Part shown: piece after piece, positions 1-7,914 of the stretch | How the letters are laid out: every line of letters begins with the position of its first letter | Numbering within the stretch: the stretch's first letter is position 1 | From: a virus | Direction: 5' to 3' (one strand) | Virus record (IMG/VR): IMGVR_UViG_3300044619_003069 | Span: 1 to 24,258 of that record | DNA: 24,258 nt | Notes under the pieces: generated by a model | Databases searched by the model: none | What the model was told of the DNA's origin: nothing | The model's input: the letters and a program-made list of their open reading frames with translations, nothing else | Translations under genes and position numbers: made by a program

Positions 1-1560
1 CGTAGATCGTCGTGGCCCGGGCCCCGACCGGATTGATCGACCCGACCCGCTGGTTCGCGGCGTCGTACACGGTCGTCGCCCGGTTCCCGAGCGGATCGAT
101 CCGCCCGACCGCCCGGCTGGCGACATCATAGACGGTGCTGGTCCGCCGTCCGAGAGGGTTGATGGACGCGATCGGTCGGCTGGAGGTGTCGTACACCGTG
201 GTGCCGCGGGCCCCCAGCGGGTTGATCCCGGCGACCGTCCGCCCCGCCTGGTCGTAGACCGTGGTGGCGCGGTAGCCCAGCGCGTCGACGCTGGCGATGG
301 GCCGGCCCGCCGCGTCGTAGATCGTCGTCGACCGGTGGCCCAGGGGATCGACGGTGGCCACTGGCCGGCCCTGCGCGTCGTAGATCGTGGTCGAGCGGTT
401 GCCGAGCGCGTCGATCTGGCCGATCGAACGGCCCGATTTGTCGTACACCGTGCTGACCCGGTGGCCCAGCGGGTCGATGCGGCCGACCGGGCGGTTCGCC
501 GCGTCGTAGATTGTGGTCCAGATCCTGCCGAGCGCGTTCTTTTGCTTGATCTCGTTCCCCGCCGCGTCGTATCCGAACGTGGTTCGGTTCCCCAACGGAT
601 CGATCTGGGCGACCGGACGGCTGGCGGTGTCGTACACCGTGGTGGTGATCGCGCCGACTCCGTTTTGTTGACGCTTGACGTTGCCCCGGGTGTCGTACGT
701 GAACGTCGCCCGCAGCCCGAGCGGGCTGATCGAGCTTTTGACCTGCCCCAGCGTCGTGTACGTGGTCGTGAACCGCCGTCCCAGCGGGTTGATCCGGGCG
801 ACGCGGTGGCCGTCGGAGTCGTACAGATTCGTGACGCGGAACCCGAGCGGGTTGATCGTCGCTTTGACACGGTTGAGCGTGTCGTAGACCACCGTCGTCC
901 GGGCCAGCGACGGTTGGATCGTGGCGACCGCCCGCCCCGCCGAGTCGTAGACGCTGGTGGTTCGGTTGCCAAGCGGATCGACCCGGGCGATCGCGTTCCC
1001 CGAGCCGTCGTAGATCGTCGTCGCCCGGGCGCCGAGGGGGCTGATCTCCGCGGCCACGAGCCCCTGGGTCGTGTACAGGAACGAGGTTCGGGCGCCGAGC
1101 GCGTCGAGCGTGGCGATCCGCTGGCCCGAGCCATTCCAGACGAGCGTGGCGCGATTGCCCTGTTGGTCGGTGACCCCCTTCACGCGCCCCGAGGTGTCGT
1201 AGGCGAGCGTGACCCGGCTTCCAAGCGGGTCGACCACCCCGGTCAACAACGAGACCTGGTTCCCCTGCGTGGCGTAGACCAGCGTGGTTCGATCGCCGCG
1301 GGCGTCGGTCCCGGTTTGGATCTGCTTGCCGTTCCAGGTCCACGAGGTTCGCTGGCCGAGCGGGTTGATGACGGCGGCCACGTTGCGGGAGGTGTCCCAG
1401 ACGCCGGTCGTGCGGGCGCCCGAGGGGTCGGTCACCGCGAACGTCTGGACGCCCCACGTTTGCGTGTACCGGACGCCATCGGCGAGCTTGACGGTGGTGA
1501 CCCGCTTCAGGCCGTCGTACACGAAACTGGTCCGGGAACCAGCGGGATCGGTAAGCTGGG
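1..1560 (-). repeat. Tandem YD/RHS repeats, ~63 bp period
   Basis: The + strand shows a recurring block of the form CGTCGTAGATCGTGGT..GAGCGG.TCGAT about every 63 bp. It is the reverse complement of codons for a 21-residue YD repeat (Y-D-x-x-G-R-x-x-x-x-x-D-P-L-G-x-R-x-T-x-V). Roughly two dozen copies are visible, degenerating toward 1560. The repeats are internal to the RHS gene, and similar copies make the region recombination-prone. Confidence 0.85.
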
Positions 1561-2455
1561 TGAGGCGATGGCTGGTGTCGTAGCGGAAGCCGACGGTCGA
1601 ACCATCGGGCTGCGTCACCTGAGTGAGATTGCCGCTCGCATCGATCGTGAACGACGTGATTCGGGCGGCAACATCGACCACCCGCCTCAAATTGTTGGAG
1701 CCGTCGTAGGCGTAGGTGGTCCGTTGGCCGAACGGCGAGACAATCGCCGTGGCGAGATTCCCCGAGCGGAGAACCGTCCAGCGGGCGTCGGCGGCATTGG
1801 CCAGATAGCGCAGCAGGCCCCCCGAATCATACCGCGCGACCGTGGCGTCGAGCGCGGTCTCAGTGAACGTGTTGTCACCGTTCTGCTTCAGCGAACTGGT
1901 GGCGCCACGCGGGGCGGTGTACTGGCCGGCGCCATCCTTCGCGGTGTAGACGTCCGATTGGCAACCGGCCTTCGTGAGGCGGGCGCTCGTGGCGTCGAGC
2001 GTGCTGACGGTCGGATTGAAGACATCGCTCCAACCATAGCCAAACTGGATCGTGGAACCAGCGGCGCGGGAGCTGTAAGTGAAAACGGGATTGGCGGCGA
2101 CTTTGGAGGCCGCCGGCCCGCTGATGCCGACCGACAGCGAACCGGTCCGCGGATCGATGGAGTAATTCGAGCCCGTGAGCCCGGGGATCAGGGTATTCGG
2201 AGATGGGACCGCGTTTTCGACCGCCGACTCGACTTGTTCGAGCGGTCCCCCCGCACCCCCACCACAGCCACACCCGCACGAACCGCCACAACCACAACTC
2301 CCCCCGCAGCCACAGGCGCTCGCCTGGGGGATCTTGGGAACGCAAATGGGAGTCGTCGCCTGGGGCGGCCCACCCGGGACATGGGCGGTCACTTCATTGA
2401 CGCAACCCCCCGCAGCGCCCCACCCGCAACCGCAGCCCGCAGTGTTGTTCGACAT
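1..2455 (-). CDS. RHS/YD-repeat protein, 5' part (runs off the left edge)
   Basis: Large surface or secreted repeat protein; only the first ~818 codons are in the window, with no stop before the left edge. The start is the ATG at 2453-2455, preceded by a GGGGAG stretch about 7 nt upstream. Residues ~1-75 are rich in Gly and Cys (GCGCG, then CGCGGSCGCGGSCGCGCGGG-type runs). They are followed by a YSIDPRTGSLSVG-like segment typical of RHS N-terminal shells. From about residue 230 there are YD repeats of 21 residues, e.g. YDAAGRPIASVDALGYRATT. Known RHS proteins form a hollow beta-cocoon that often encapsulates a C-terminal toxin; that end is not visible here, so toxin function is unproven. The frame stays open throughout at the places I translated. 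It lies downstream of the IS block in the same orientation as the phage operon but is probably a host gene. Confidence 0.88.
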   Translation of the reverse strand, partial: MSNNTAGCGCGWGAAGGCVNEVTAHVPGGPPQATTPICVPKIPQASACGCGGSCGCGGSCGCGCGGGAGGPLEQVESAVENAVPSPNTLIPGLTGSNYSIDPRTGSLSVGISGPAASKVAANPVFTYSSRAAGSTIQFGYGWSDVFNPTVSTLDATSARLTKAGCQSDVYTAKDGAGQYTAPRGATSSLKQNGDNTFTETALDATVARYDSGGLLRYLANAADARWTVLRSGNLATAIVSPFGQRTTYAYDGSNNLRRVVDVAARITSFTIDASGNLTQVTQPDGSTVGFRYDTSHRLTQLTDPAGSRTSFVYDGLKRVTTVKLADGVRYTQTWGVQTFAVTDPSGARTTGVWDTSRNVAAVINPLGQRTSWTWNGKQIQTGTDARGDRTTLVYATQGNQVSLLTGVVDPLGSRVTLAYDTSGRVKGVTDQQGNRATLVWNGSGQRIATLDALGARTSFLYTTQGLVAAEISPLGARATTIYDGSGNAIARVDPLGNRTTSVYDSAGRAVATIQPSLARTTVVYDTLNRVKATINPLGFRVTNLYDSDGHRVARINPLGRRFTTTYTTLGQVKSSISPLGLRATFTYDTRGNVKRQQNGVGAITTTVYDTASRPVAQIDPLGNRTTFGYDAAGNEIKQKNALGRIWTTIYDAANRPVGRIDPLGHRVSTVYDKSGRSIGQIDALGNRSTTIYDAQGRPVATVDPLGHRSTTIYDAAGRPIASVDALGYRATTVYDQAGRTVAGINPLGARGTTVYDTSSRPIASINPLGRRTSTVYDVASRAVGRIDPLGNRATTVYDAANQRVGSINPVGARATTIY

Positions 2456-2739
2456 GGTGAACGCTCCCCGGTGGATGATGGAGAAAAGCGGTCGGTGAAG
2501 TGGGATGAACCAGGAATCCGTGGGGCGTGACGCAAATCATGCCCCCACACGACTCGGTGCGAAGACGCCTTCAGCGAAGAGACGCAGAAGAACGCCAAAC
2601 CAGAAGCAAATTCGGGTGGAAATTGTTGTCTGGCTCCAAAAAGACGCTGGCTCCTTCGCATCATTAAAGTGGATGAAACCGGGCCCCGGTTCGCGTTCCG
2701 CGACAGAACGCACGGCAACCGTGATTTCATCATTGTTTG

Positions 2740-2764
2740 CTGGAAAGTCAAGAGGACTTTCCAG
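2740..2764. other. Perfect 10-bp stem hairpin
   Basis: CTGGAAAGTC, then a 5-nt AAGAG loop, then GACTTTCCAG: a perfect 10-bp inverted repeat in non-coding DNA upstream of the RHS gene. There is no T-tract on either strand, so it does not look like an intrinsic terminator. Function unknown. Confidence 0.6.
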
Positions 2765-2857
2765 GGACCGAGAAGAGTCGAAGAGTCTGGAAATGATCGT
2801 GCAAAACGGACCCACCTGAGCGCCGAAATCAGACCCACCCGGGTGAGGGAGTGGAAG

Positions 2858-2878
2858 GTGCCGAGGGGAGGTCGGCAC
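2858..2878. other. 7-bp stem hairpin in intergenic DNA
   Basis: GTGCCGA, then a 7-nt G-rich loop, then TCGGCAC. It is perfect over 7 bp but short enough to arise by chance in GC-rich DNA, and no T-tract follows. Function unknown. Confidence 0.4.
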
Positions 2879-3045
2879 ACGGGGGTCATTCAGGAGGTCG
2901 AAGCGGCAGCTGACGGTTTGTTATCCGCTTCAGTCCTGCTTCTTGCTCCGCCTCGATTTCATCGATCCCAATCGCAGTAGTTTCCCGAATTTCTGGATGC
3001 AACAGTCCCCCTTTCGCTGTCTCCGCACAGCCTGAGACACACTTT

Positions 3046-3958
3046 GAGCTCCTAACAAAATGACTTGTCGCCGCTGATGGCTTGTGGTGTGGTATAAGTT
3101 CTGTCCGGTGGTAGAAGACTCGTGTGTTCAAGGAGGAACCCACAGATGGCTGCGAGATTGGTGTCGGATGAACTTCGGAGCGTGATTGAACCCCTGATTC
3201 CCCAGCATCCGTCCCGCCCACGCGGAGGGCGTCCTCCGGTCAGCGATCGGATGGTGCTGACGGGAATCTTGTTTGTGCTGAAGAGCGGCATTCCCTGGGA
3301 GATGTTGCCTCAGGAGATGGGCTGCGGCAGTGGCATGACTTGCTGGCGACGGTTGCGTGACTGGCAGTCTGCCGGTGTCTGGGAAAAACTGCACACAACT
3401 TTGCTTGACCAACTGCGTAAGGCGGATCAGATTGAATGGTCGCGTGCCACCGTGGACAGTGGCACGATTCGAGCCGACGGCGGGGGCGGAAAAACAGGAC
3501 CAAATCCCACAGATCGACGCAAACCGGGAAGCAAACATCATGTACTTTCTGATGCGAATGGCATTCCGCTGAACGCAATTCTGACCGGTGCGAATCGTCA
3601 CGATGTGACTCAACTGCTGCCACTCGTCGACAGCATACCACCCGTCGCTGGAAAACCCGGCCATCCGAAGAAGCGTCCAGTGTCCCTGTCCGCAGACCGG
3701 GCATATGACTCACAACCACATCGTGATGAACTTCGGCATCGAGGGATTGAACCGCACCTTGCCAAGCGCAACACGCCGCACGGAAGTGGATTGGGAGTCT
3801 ATCGCTGGGTAGCCGAACGCACCCTGAGTTGGCTCCACCAATTTCGCCGCCTCAGAATCCGATTTGAACGCAGAGCCGATATCCATGAAGCTCTCATGGC
3901 ACTTGGCGAAAGTCTGATTTGCTTCCGAACCCTCTCGCACGAGTTTTGTTAGGGGCTC
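3046..3958 (+). mobile_element. IS5-family insertion sequence (913 bp)
   Basis: Bounded by imperfect 15-bp terminal inverted repeats: GAGCTCCTAACAAAA at 3046-3060, and the reverse complement of GAGCCCCTAACAAAA at 3944-3958 (one mismatch). It holds one transposase gene whose stop codon lies inside the right repeat, as is usual in compact IS elements. No convincing target-site duplication is seen: the flanks are TTT on the left and TAA on the right. The exact outer boundary could therefore be off by a few bases, or one flank was altered by the neighbouring IS630-type element. Confidence 0.8.
3146..3952 (+). CDS. IS5-family transposase (DDE)
   Basis: 268-residue cut-and-paste transposase acting on the terminal repeats of its own element. 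The N-terminal ~85 residues match the IS5-type DUF4096 region (SDELRSVIEPLIP, GGRPPVSDRMVLTGILFVLKSG, IPWEMLP). The DDE catalytic part follows: the first Asp in ATVDSGTIRADGGG, the second in SADRAYDSQ, and the Glu in YRWVAERTLSWLHQFRRLRIR. These positions and the length fit the IS427-like branch of IS5, here in one uninterrupted frame rather than two frameshifted ORFs. The start is the ATG at 3146 because AGGAGG lies 9 nt upstream; the ORF could open earlier at 3122, but without that signal. It looks intact and may be active. Confidence 0.93.
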   Translation: MAARLVSDELRSVIEPLIPQHPSRPRGGRPPVSDRMVLTGILFVLKSGIPWEMLPQEMGCGSGMTCWRRLRDWQSAGVWEKLHTTLLDQLRKADQIEWSRATVDSGTIRADGGGGKTGPNPTDRRKPGSKHHVLSDANGIPLNAILTGANRHDVTQLLPLVDSIPPVAGKPGHPKKRPVSLSADRAYDSQPHRDELRHRGIEPHLAKRNTPHGSGLGVYRWVAERTLSWLHQFRRLRIRFERRADIHEALMALGESLICFRTLSHEFC

Positions 3959-3979
3959 TAAATAGACTTGCGCGATTTT

Positions 3980-5126
3980 GGGACAGATGGGTAAAACAGG
4001 AACTCGCAATCACTTGCGTCAAGTTCGAAGATGAACAAGTGAAAGGAGTTCCTTGTGAGCATTGTGTCGGAAGTTGTGCGGCAATGGAAGCGTTTGAGCA
4101 AGCCGGCGCGGGATTTCCTGAACCGAGAAGCGATGACTGGCCGGAACGCCGAGTTTCGGATGCGCTGCAAGATCATTCGGAATCTCGCTCGCGGTGAAAC
4201 TCCAATGCAGATCCATCGAATTCTGGGCTGTAGCCGTTCGCAGGTCTATCGAATGTCGCACCGGTTCGTGAAGAACGGCATCGTGGGTCTGGTTGATCAG
4301 CGAGAGGAAAACGGCCCCACGAAAGTTTTGGAGGAATACGCGAGTGAGGTCCTCGCCGCCGTTGCGGGTTCGCCTCGCGAGCATGGGTACGACCGTCCCA
4401 CTTGGACGCAGGAGCTGTTGATTCTCGTCGTCCGGAAGAAAACGAGTGTTGGGATCAGTCGAACGACGATGTGTCGTTTGCTGCAACGTCTGAACGTCCG
4501 CAATGGTCGGCCGAAACCATACGTCATGTGTCCGTGGCCACAGCGACGAAAATCCCGGCGATTAAACGACATCAAGCGGCTGGAGAAAAAGCTGCCAAGG
4601 CATCATGTCATGCTCTATGTGGATGAAGTGGACATCCACTTGAATCCCAAGATCGGCAATGACTGGATGTTGAAGGGGCAACAAAAGCAGGTCCTGACAC
4701 CAGGACAGAATGAGAAGTGGTACCTGGCTGGAGCACTGGATCACCAGAGTGGTCGCCTGCATTGGGTGGAGGGGACGAGCAAGAACAGTGCCCTGTTCAT
4801 TTCGCTGGTCGACGATCTGGTTCAAAAAAGGTACCGCAACAAGAAAGTGATTCACCTCGTTCTGGACAACTTCAAGATTCACAGCAGCAAGGCCGTCCAA
4901 GCCGCAAGCGATCGCTGGGGAAAACGCGTCCAGTTTCACTTTCTGCCGCCCTACTGCCCCGATGCGAATCGGATCGAACGGAGATGGAAGGATCTTCACG
5001 ACAATGTGACGCGAAACCACACCTGCAGGTCAATGGACGAACTCATGGCGTGTGTGCGACGCTACCTGTGCATCCGCCGCAGAACGGGAAAGCATGGCTA
5101 CTGTGCGGCCGCATGACTCCTGTCCC
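3980..5126 (+). mobile_element. IS630-family insertion sequence, ends approximate
   Basis: An IS630-type transposase gene flanked by short inverted GGGACAG / CTGTCCC motifs at 3980-3986 and 5120-5126. The motifs are only 7 bp and do not extend well, so these ends are a guess. IS630 elements normally duplicate a TA dinucleotide, which I could not pair convincingly. The left end lies within ~25 bp of the IS5 right repeat, so one element inserted next to the other or in its border. Confidence 0.5.
4055..5116 (+). CDS. IS630-family transposase
   Basis: 353-residue DDE transposase of the Tc1/mariner-related IS630 family. The N-terminal helix-turn-helix region (residues ~25-75) contains IIRNLARGETPMQIHRILGC and SRSQVYRM. 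A winged-helix part follows to ~150. The catalytic core has the first Asp in MLYVDEVDIHLNPK (~195), the second Asp in HLVLDNFKIHSSK, and the Glu in PDANRIERRWKDLHDNVT. The start is GTG at 4055, with AAAGGAG ending 6 nt upstream; no better ATG exists nearby. Length and motif order are typical and nothing is broken, so it is probably functional. Confidence 0.92.
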   Translation: MSIVSEVVRQWKRLSKPARDFLNREAMTGRNAEFRMRCKIIRNLARGETPMQIHRILGCSRSQVYRMSHRFVKNGIVGLVDQREENGPTKVLEEYASEVLAAVAGSPREHGYDRPTWTQELLILVVRKKTSVGISRTTMCRLLQRLNVRNGRPKPYVMCPWPQRRKSRRLNDIKRLEKKLPRHHVMLYVDEVDIHLNPKIGNDWMLKGQQKQVLTPGQNEKWYLAGALDHQSGRLHWVEGTSKNSALFISLVDDLVQKRYRNKKVIHLVLDNFKIHSSKAVQAASDRWGKRVQFHFLPPYCPDANRIERRWKDLHDNVTRNHTCRSMDELMACVRRYLCIRRRTGKHGYCAAA

Positions 5127-5213
5127 CGAATTCCGAACGGTCATTTAGACAGGCCGGCTATTTTCGCGGGTTCGATTCGAGATTTTTCGAACCCCAGCGA
5201 GAAGGAGCGGCCG

Positions 5214-5495
5214 ATGGCCCGAGCGCGAGATCCAGATCTGTGGCAGGCGTGGCGTGAGCGATTGAGGCGATTTCGGGGATCACTGGAGACGGTCGCCGAA
5301 TTCTGTCGGCGGGAGAGCGTCTAGGTCGCCGAGTTCTACCAGTGGAGGCGGAAGCTGAGTCCCGGCGGCGGTGTGCGGAGGTCAAAGGATGCCGACATTG
5401 GACGATTCCGCGCGGATTCGACAGGCTTGCCGGGAATGGATGAACATCTGGGGCCTGACCACCAAGTGGTATCAATCGACGCGAGCAAGCCCTGA
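5214..5495 (+). pseudogene. IS66-type accessory protein TnpA remnant, in-frame amber stop
   Basis: The ATG at 5214 (after a GAGAAGGAGCGG ribosome-binding stretch) begins MARARDPDLWQAWRERLRRF and continues through a VAEFCRRESV segment. This is the usual N-terminal helix-turn-helix of the small IS66 OrfA/TnpA protein. A TAG at 5322-5324 then interrupts it. The same frame continues at once with VAEFYQWRRKLSPGGG, the expected second half of the same motif, up to TGA at 5493-5495. The rest is unrecognisable and no IS66 tnpB or tnpC follows. I read it as a decayed IS66 scrap with a point nonsense mutation. Suppression or readthrough is possible but unsupported. Confidence 0.65.
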
Positions 5496-5592
5496 AGCTT
5501 CTCGGCAAAGCGACCGGGTGCTTGCACCAACGACATGCCACTTCTCCCTTGTGTCGTGAAACATGCCGGGCTTTGTAAAACCCGCCTGGGGC

Positions 5593-6081
5593 TCAGTCAC
5601 TCATCAGCCCTGCGAAGACATCTCTTGGCTTCCGATACTTGAGCGCCGAAAATGGGATATCATTGAGTTTGAAGGACGTGTCATGCGGTGACAGGTCTTC
5701 CTCGATCAGCCACCTTTTGGCATGGAGTACCAGGTCATTCATGGAGCCGGTGACCGAGCGATTGAGCGCCTTCGAGAACTGGACTGTCGCGCTCGCCGGT
5801 GCGATGAACTGCTGATAGATGAATGACAGCCCGTCGGCTTCCATGAGGTCGCGCAGGGAACTCATGGCACTCTCAATGAAATGGTTGTCGCTGGGAATGC
5901 CTCGTCCATAAAAGACCGTCGAGTAGAGCGAGGCCGTATTCGTGAGGATCATGAACTGCGTGCGAGCGGCCGTGAAGACGTGCCCCGACCAATCAGCCAA
6001 CGGATTGTCGTCGAGTGGCAGGATCTTCGGCGGCGTAAAGTCAAACCTGGCAGCGAGCTTCGCGGAGAGGCGAATGATCAT
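5593..6081 (-). CDS. DUF6933-type protein
   Basis: 162-residue cytoplasmic-looking protein with no signal peptide or membrane segment. The start is taken at the ATG 6079-6081 because the product then begins MIIRLSAKLAARF, the usual opening of DUF6933-like proteins (MIIR.t.KLa). A longer GTG-start version at 6120 adds 13 unlikely residues. Recognisable blocks are NPLADWSGHVFTAARTQFM, LTNTASLYSTVFYGRGI, and ALNRSVTGSMNDLV near residues 115-130. The molecular function is unknown. It is on the same strand as the phage operon and about 120 bp downstream of the phage glycosyltransferase, so it could be a prophage accessory gene or a host gene at the boundary. The family call is from memory of the motif pattern. 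Confidence 0.7.
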   Translation of the reverse strand: MIIRLSAKLAARFDFTPPKILPLDDNPLADWSGHVFTAARTQFMILTNTASLYSTVFYGRGIPSDNHFIESAMSSLRDLMEADGLSFIYQQFIAPASATVQFSKALNRSVTGSMNDLVLHAKRWLIEEDLSPHDTSFKLNDIPFSALKYRKPRDVFAGLMSD

Positions 6082-6204
6082 GTGGCGTGTTGTGCTGGAT
6101 CGGTGGCAACCGGACTTCACAGGAACGATGGGGACGGTAAGCGGGAACTGGATTCTATCAAGAGGTCGCGGCGTGGTGTCTCAAGGCCTCGGTGATGCTG
6201 AAAT

Positions 6205-7905
6205 TCATTCCACATCGGCCGGGCGTGGTCCATGCCCCACCTCACACCACCAATCCACCTTCGCTCGCCAGCGAGTCCCCCGCAGTTCGGCATAGAACGT
6301 CGGATCGTAATCCCCCCGTCCACCGTGGTGGATCACGTGCTCATCCAACACGGACTTCCGCAGGATCACGCACCCGAACCCCTGCCCGCCGATAACCTGC
6401 ACGCCGTTGCCCCGCTCGGCGAAGATCCGTCCGTCTTGGTCCCACGCCACGTAGCCGGGGTGGAACCGGGATTGGTACACCCCGGAGACTGAGACGGTGG
6501 TGGCGTCGAACGATCGCAGCAGCCGCTGGCAGGTGTCGACCGGCGGCAGGATGTCGTCCTCCACGATCCACAGGTACTCGGTGGTGGTCTCAGCCCGCAC
6601 CCGGTTGTAGATCCGCGGCATCGCCACTTGCACGCGCTGGCGGACCCCCGGTCCCCGGCGGTTCTCGTCCGCCAGACCCGGATCGGCCACTGCCAAGGCG
6701 AGGTACTGCACCTGGGAATAGTCACACGTCGCGAGCCATTGCCTGACGGTCCGCCCGAACTCCGCTGACTGGCTGGTATCGACGAGCAGAAGCCGCGTCT
6801 GGTCGTGGGGCCAGGTCTGGTGTTCGAGGAACTTTGCCATCCGGGGCCAAAACTCCGTTCGACCCGACAGCGGGATCGCGAGCGTGACCTGCTCCAGCGC
6901 CAGGGCCGCCCGCTCGAAGTACGGGACCTCCGCCGCATTCATCTGGGCCAGCTTCGAAGCGGCGTGCTTCCGGTACCGGTACACCGCCGAACTCTTCGCC
7001 AACCGCCAGCCGAACGGGACGATCCGCCGCCAGAGGAACCAGTCGTCATTGGCTTGGGCCGGACACTCGATCTCGAACACCCGCGACATCTCGAGCGCCG
7101 TGCGGCGGACCAGGCTTCCCGCATGCACGAAGTTTTCCCGGTGGATCCGGTTCCCTGGCTCGGCCGGGTACTCGATTCGTCCCGTCTGATCCCCGAACCG
7201 TTCCACATCCGAGTAGACGATCCCCACGGCCGGGTTGTCCAACAGCGGCACTCCCGCCTCGAGGTAGTCGGGGGGCAGAATATCGTCCGCATCCAGAAAG
7301 CAGACCACACTGGCCCGCGTGGCGGCCAACCCCGCGGCCCGGGCGCGGTGGACGTCCCGCACGTCAACCCGTTCGTACCGGACGCCACGTGGGGCAAACT
7401 GGGCGGCCACGGCGGGGGTGTCGTCGGTCGAGGCGTCGTCGACCACCAGGACCTCGGCCGGCGGCCGCGTCTGGACCAGCACACTGTGGATCGCCTCGGC
7501 AAGAAACCGGCCGTAGTTGTGGCACACGACGATCACCGCCACATCCGTGGGGGCTCCAACCGCTCCCGGTTCCCCCAAGGCCACGCTCGGACACCCCTGG
7601 CAGCATCCTGGGATCTCGGCGACGCGTTTGCTGAGGGTGCATTCCCCGTGCACCTCGCAGGCAAACACCTTGAGAGCCACGCCCCCGCCACAGGGCGCAC
7701 AGGGGACGCGGCGGACTTCCCCGCCCCGGTGGCGACAGGTCCGTTCGCTCCGTGGCGGCGGAGGGGGTGGTGTGGGACTGGGAGCCGAGCATTTTCGGCG
7801 GATCGGAAAGACACTCGCCGTGGCGGGCTCGCCGCAGCGGAGGCAATGAACAGTGACGGCAGTCTCGAGCCGCCCGACCTGCTCCCCCGGAAATTGACAG
7901 TGCAT
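6205..7905 (-). CDS. Two-domain glycosyltransferase with Cys-rich N-terminus (phage-encoded)
   Basis: 566 residues. Residues 1-110 are Cys-rich (C21, C24, C39, C57, C69, C72, C83, C89, C101, C102, C105) with a Pro run at 45-51, suggesting zinc-knuckle-like metal binding. Residues ~120-340 form a GT-A family 2 glycosyltransferase: a nucleotide-binding start DVAVIVVCHNYGRFLAEAI, DDAS at 156-159, the DADD metal motif at 205-208, and NDDW near 286-289. Residues ~341-566 look like a second GT-A-like half, with LLLVDTSQSAEF and WIVEDDILPP (446-455) mimicking the same two motifs. It probably uses nucleotide sugars to decorate a phage virion protein or host surface; donor and acceptor are unknown. 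The ATG at 7905 lies 10 nt after the fibre gene and it is the last gene of the operon. No obvious terminator follows. Confidence 0.85.
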   Translation of the reverse strand: MHCQFPGEQVGRLETAVTVHCLRCGEPATASVFPIRRKCSAPSPTPPPPPPRSERTCRHRGGEVRRVPCAPCGGGVALKVFACEVHGECTLSKRVAEIPGCCQGCPSVALGEPGAVGAPTDVAVIVVCHNYGRFLAEAIHSVLVQTRPPAEVLVVDDASTDDTPAVAAQFAPRGVRYERVDVRDVHRARAAGLAATRASVVCFLDADDILPPDYLEAGVPLLDNPAVGIVYSDVERFGDQTGRIEYPAEPGNRIHRENFVHAGSLVRRTALEMSRVFEIECPAQANDDWFLWRRIVPFGWRLAKSSAVYRYRKHAASKLAQMNAAEVPYFERAALALEQVTLAIPLSGRTEFWPRMAKFLEHQTWPHDQTRLLLVDTSQSAEFGRTVRQWLATCDYSQVQYLALAVADPGLADENRRGPGVRQRVQVAMPRIYNRVRAETTTEYLWIVEDDILPPVDTCQRLLRSFDATTVSVSGVYQSRFHPGYVAWDQDGRIFAERGNGVQVIGGQGFGCVILRKSVLDEHVIHHGGRGDYDPTFYAELRGTRWRAKVDWWCEVGHGPRPADVE

Positions 7906-7914
7906 GGCTTCGGC

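Larger units (their letters stand above)
2456..3045. other. 590-bp intergenic region, no convincing gene
   Basis: This stretch separates the RHS start from the first insertion sequence. ORFs of about 100-165 codons exist on both strands, but none has a recognisable domain, ribosome binding site or sensible composition. Visible structure is limited to a hairpin at 2740-2764, a hairpin at 2858-2878 and the palindrome CACCCGGGTG near 2836. The RHS promoter should lie in the left part, but I cannot point to clear -35/-10 boxes. Confidence 0.5.

Noticed and set aside
126-1457. A 443-codon open frame on the - strand
   Set aside because: Out of frame with the RHS protein. Its Arg/Pro/His/Gly-rich periodic product is a by-product of the 63-bp repeat.
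335-2530. A 731-codon open frame on the + strand
   Set aside because: It is the mirror of the RHS repeats. The minus strand in another frame reads clean YD repeats.
2505-2889. Candidate small proteins in the region between the RHS gene and the IS5 element
   Set aside because: Open frames of about 100-165 codons exist on both strands, overlapping each other, without ribosome binding sites or recognisable motifs.
5567-5584. Possible terminator CGGGCTTT-GT-AAAACCCG after the DUF6933 gene
   Set aside because: The stem contains a mismatch and leaves a 2-nt loop, and no proper T-tract follows in the direction of transcription.
6082-6204. Attachment site at the prophage's left edge
   Set aside because: No direct repeat partner can be sought because the other prophage end is outside the window, and no tRNA-like sequence is visible here.
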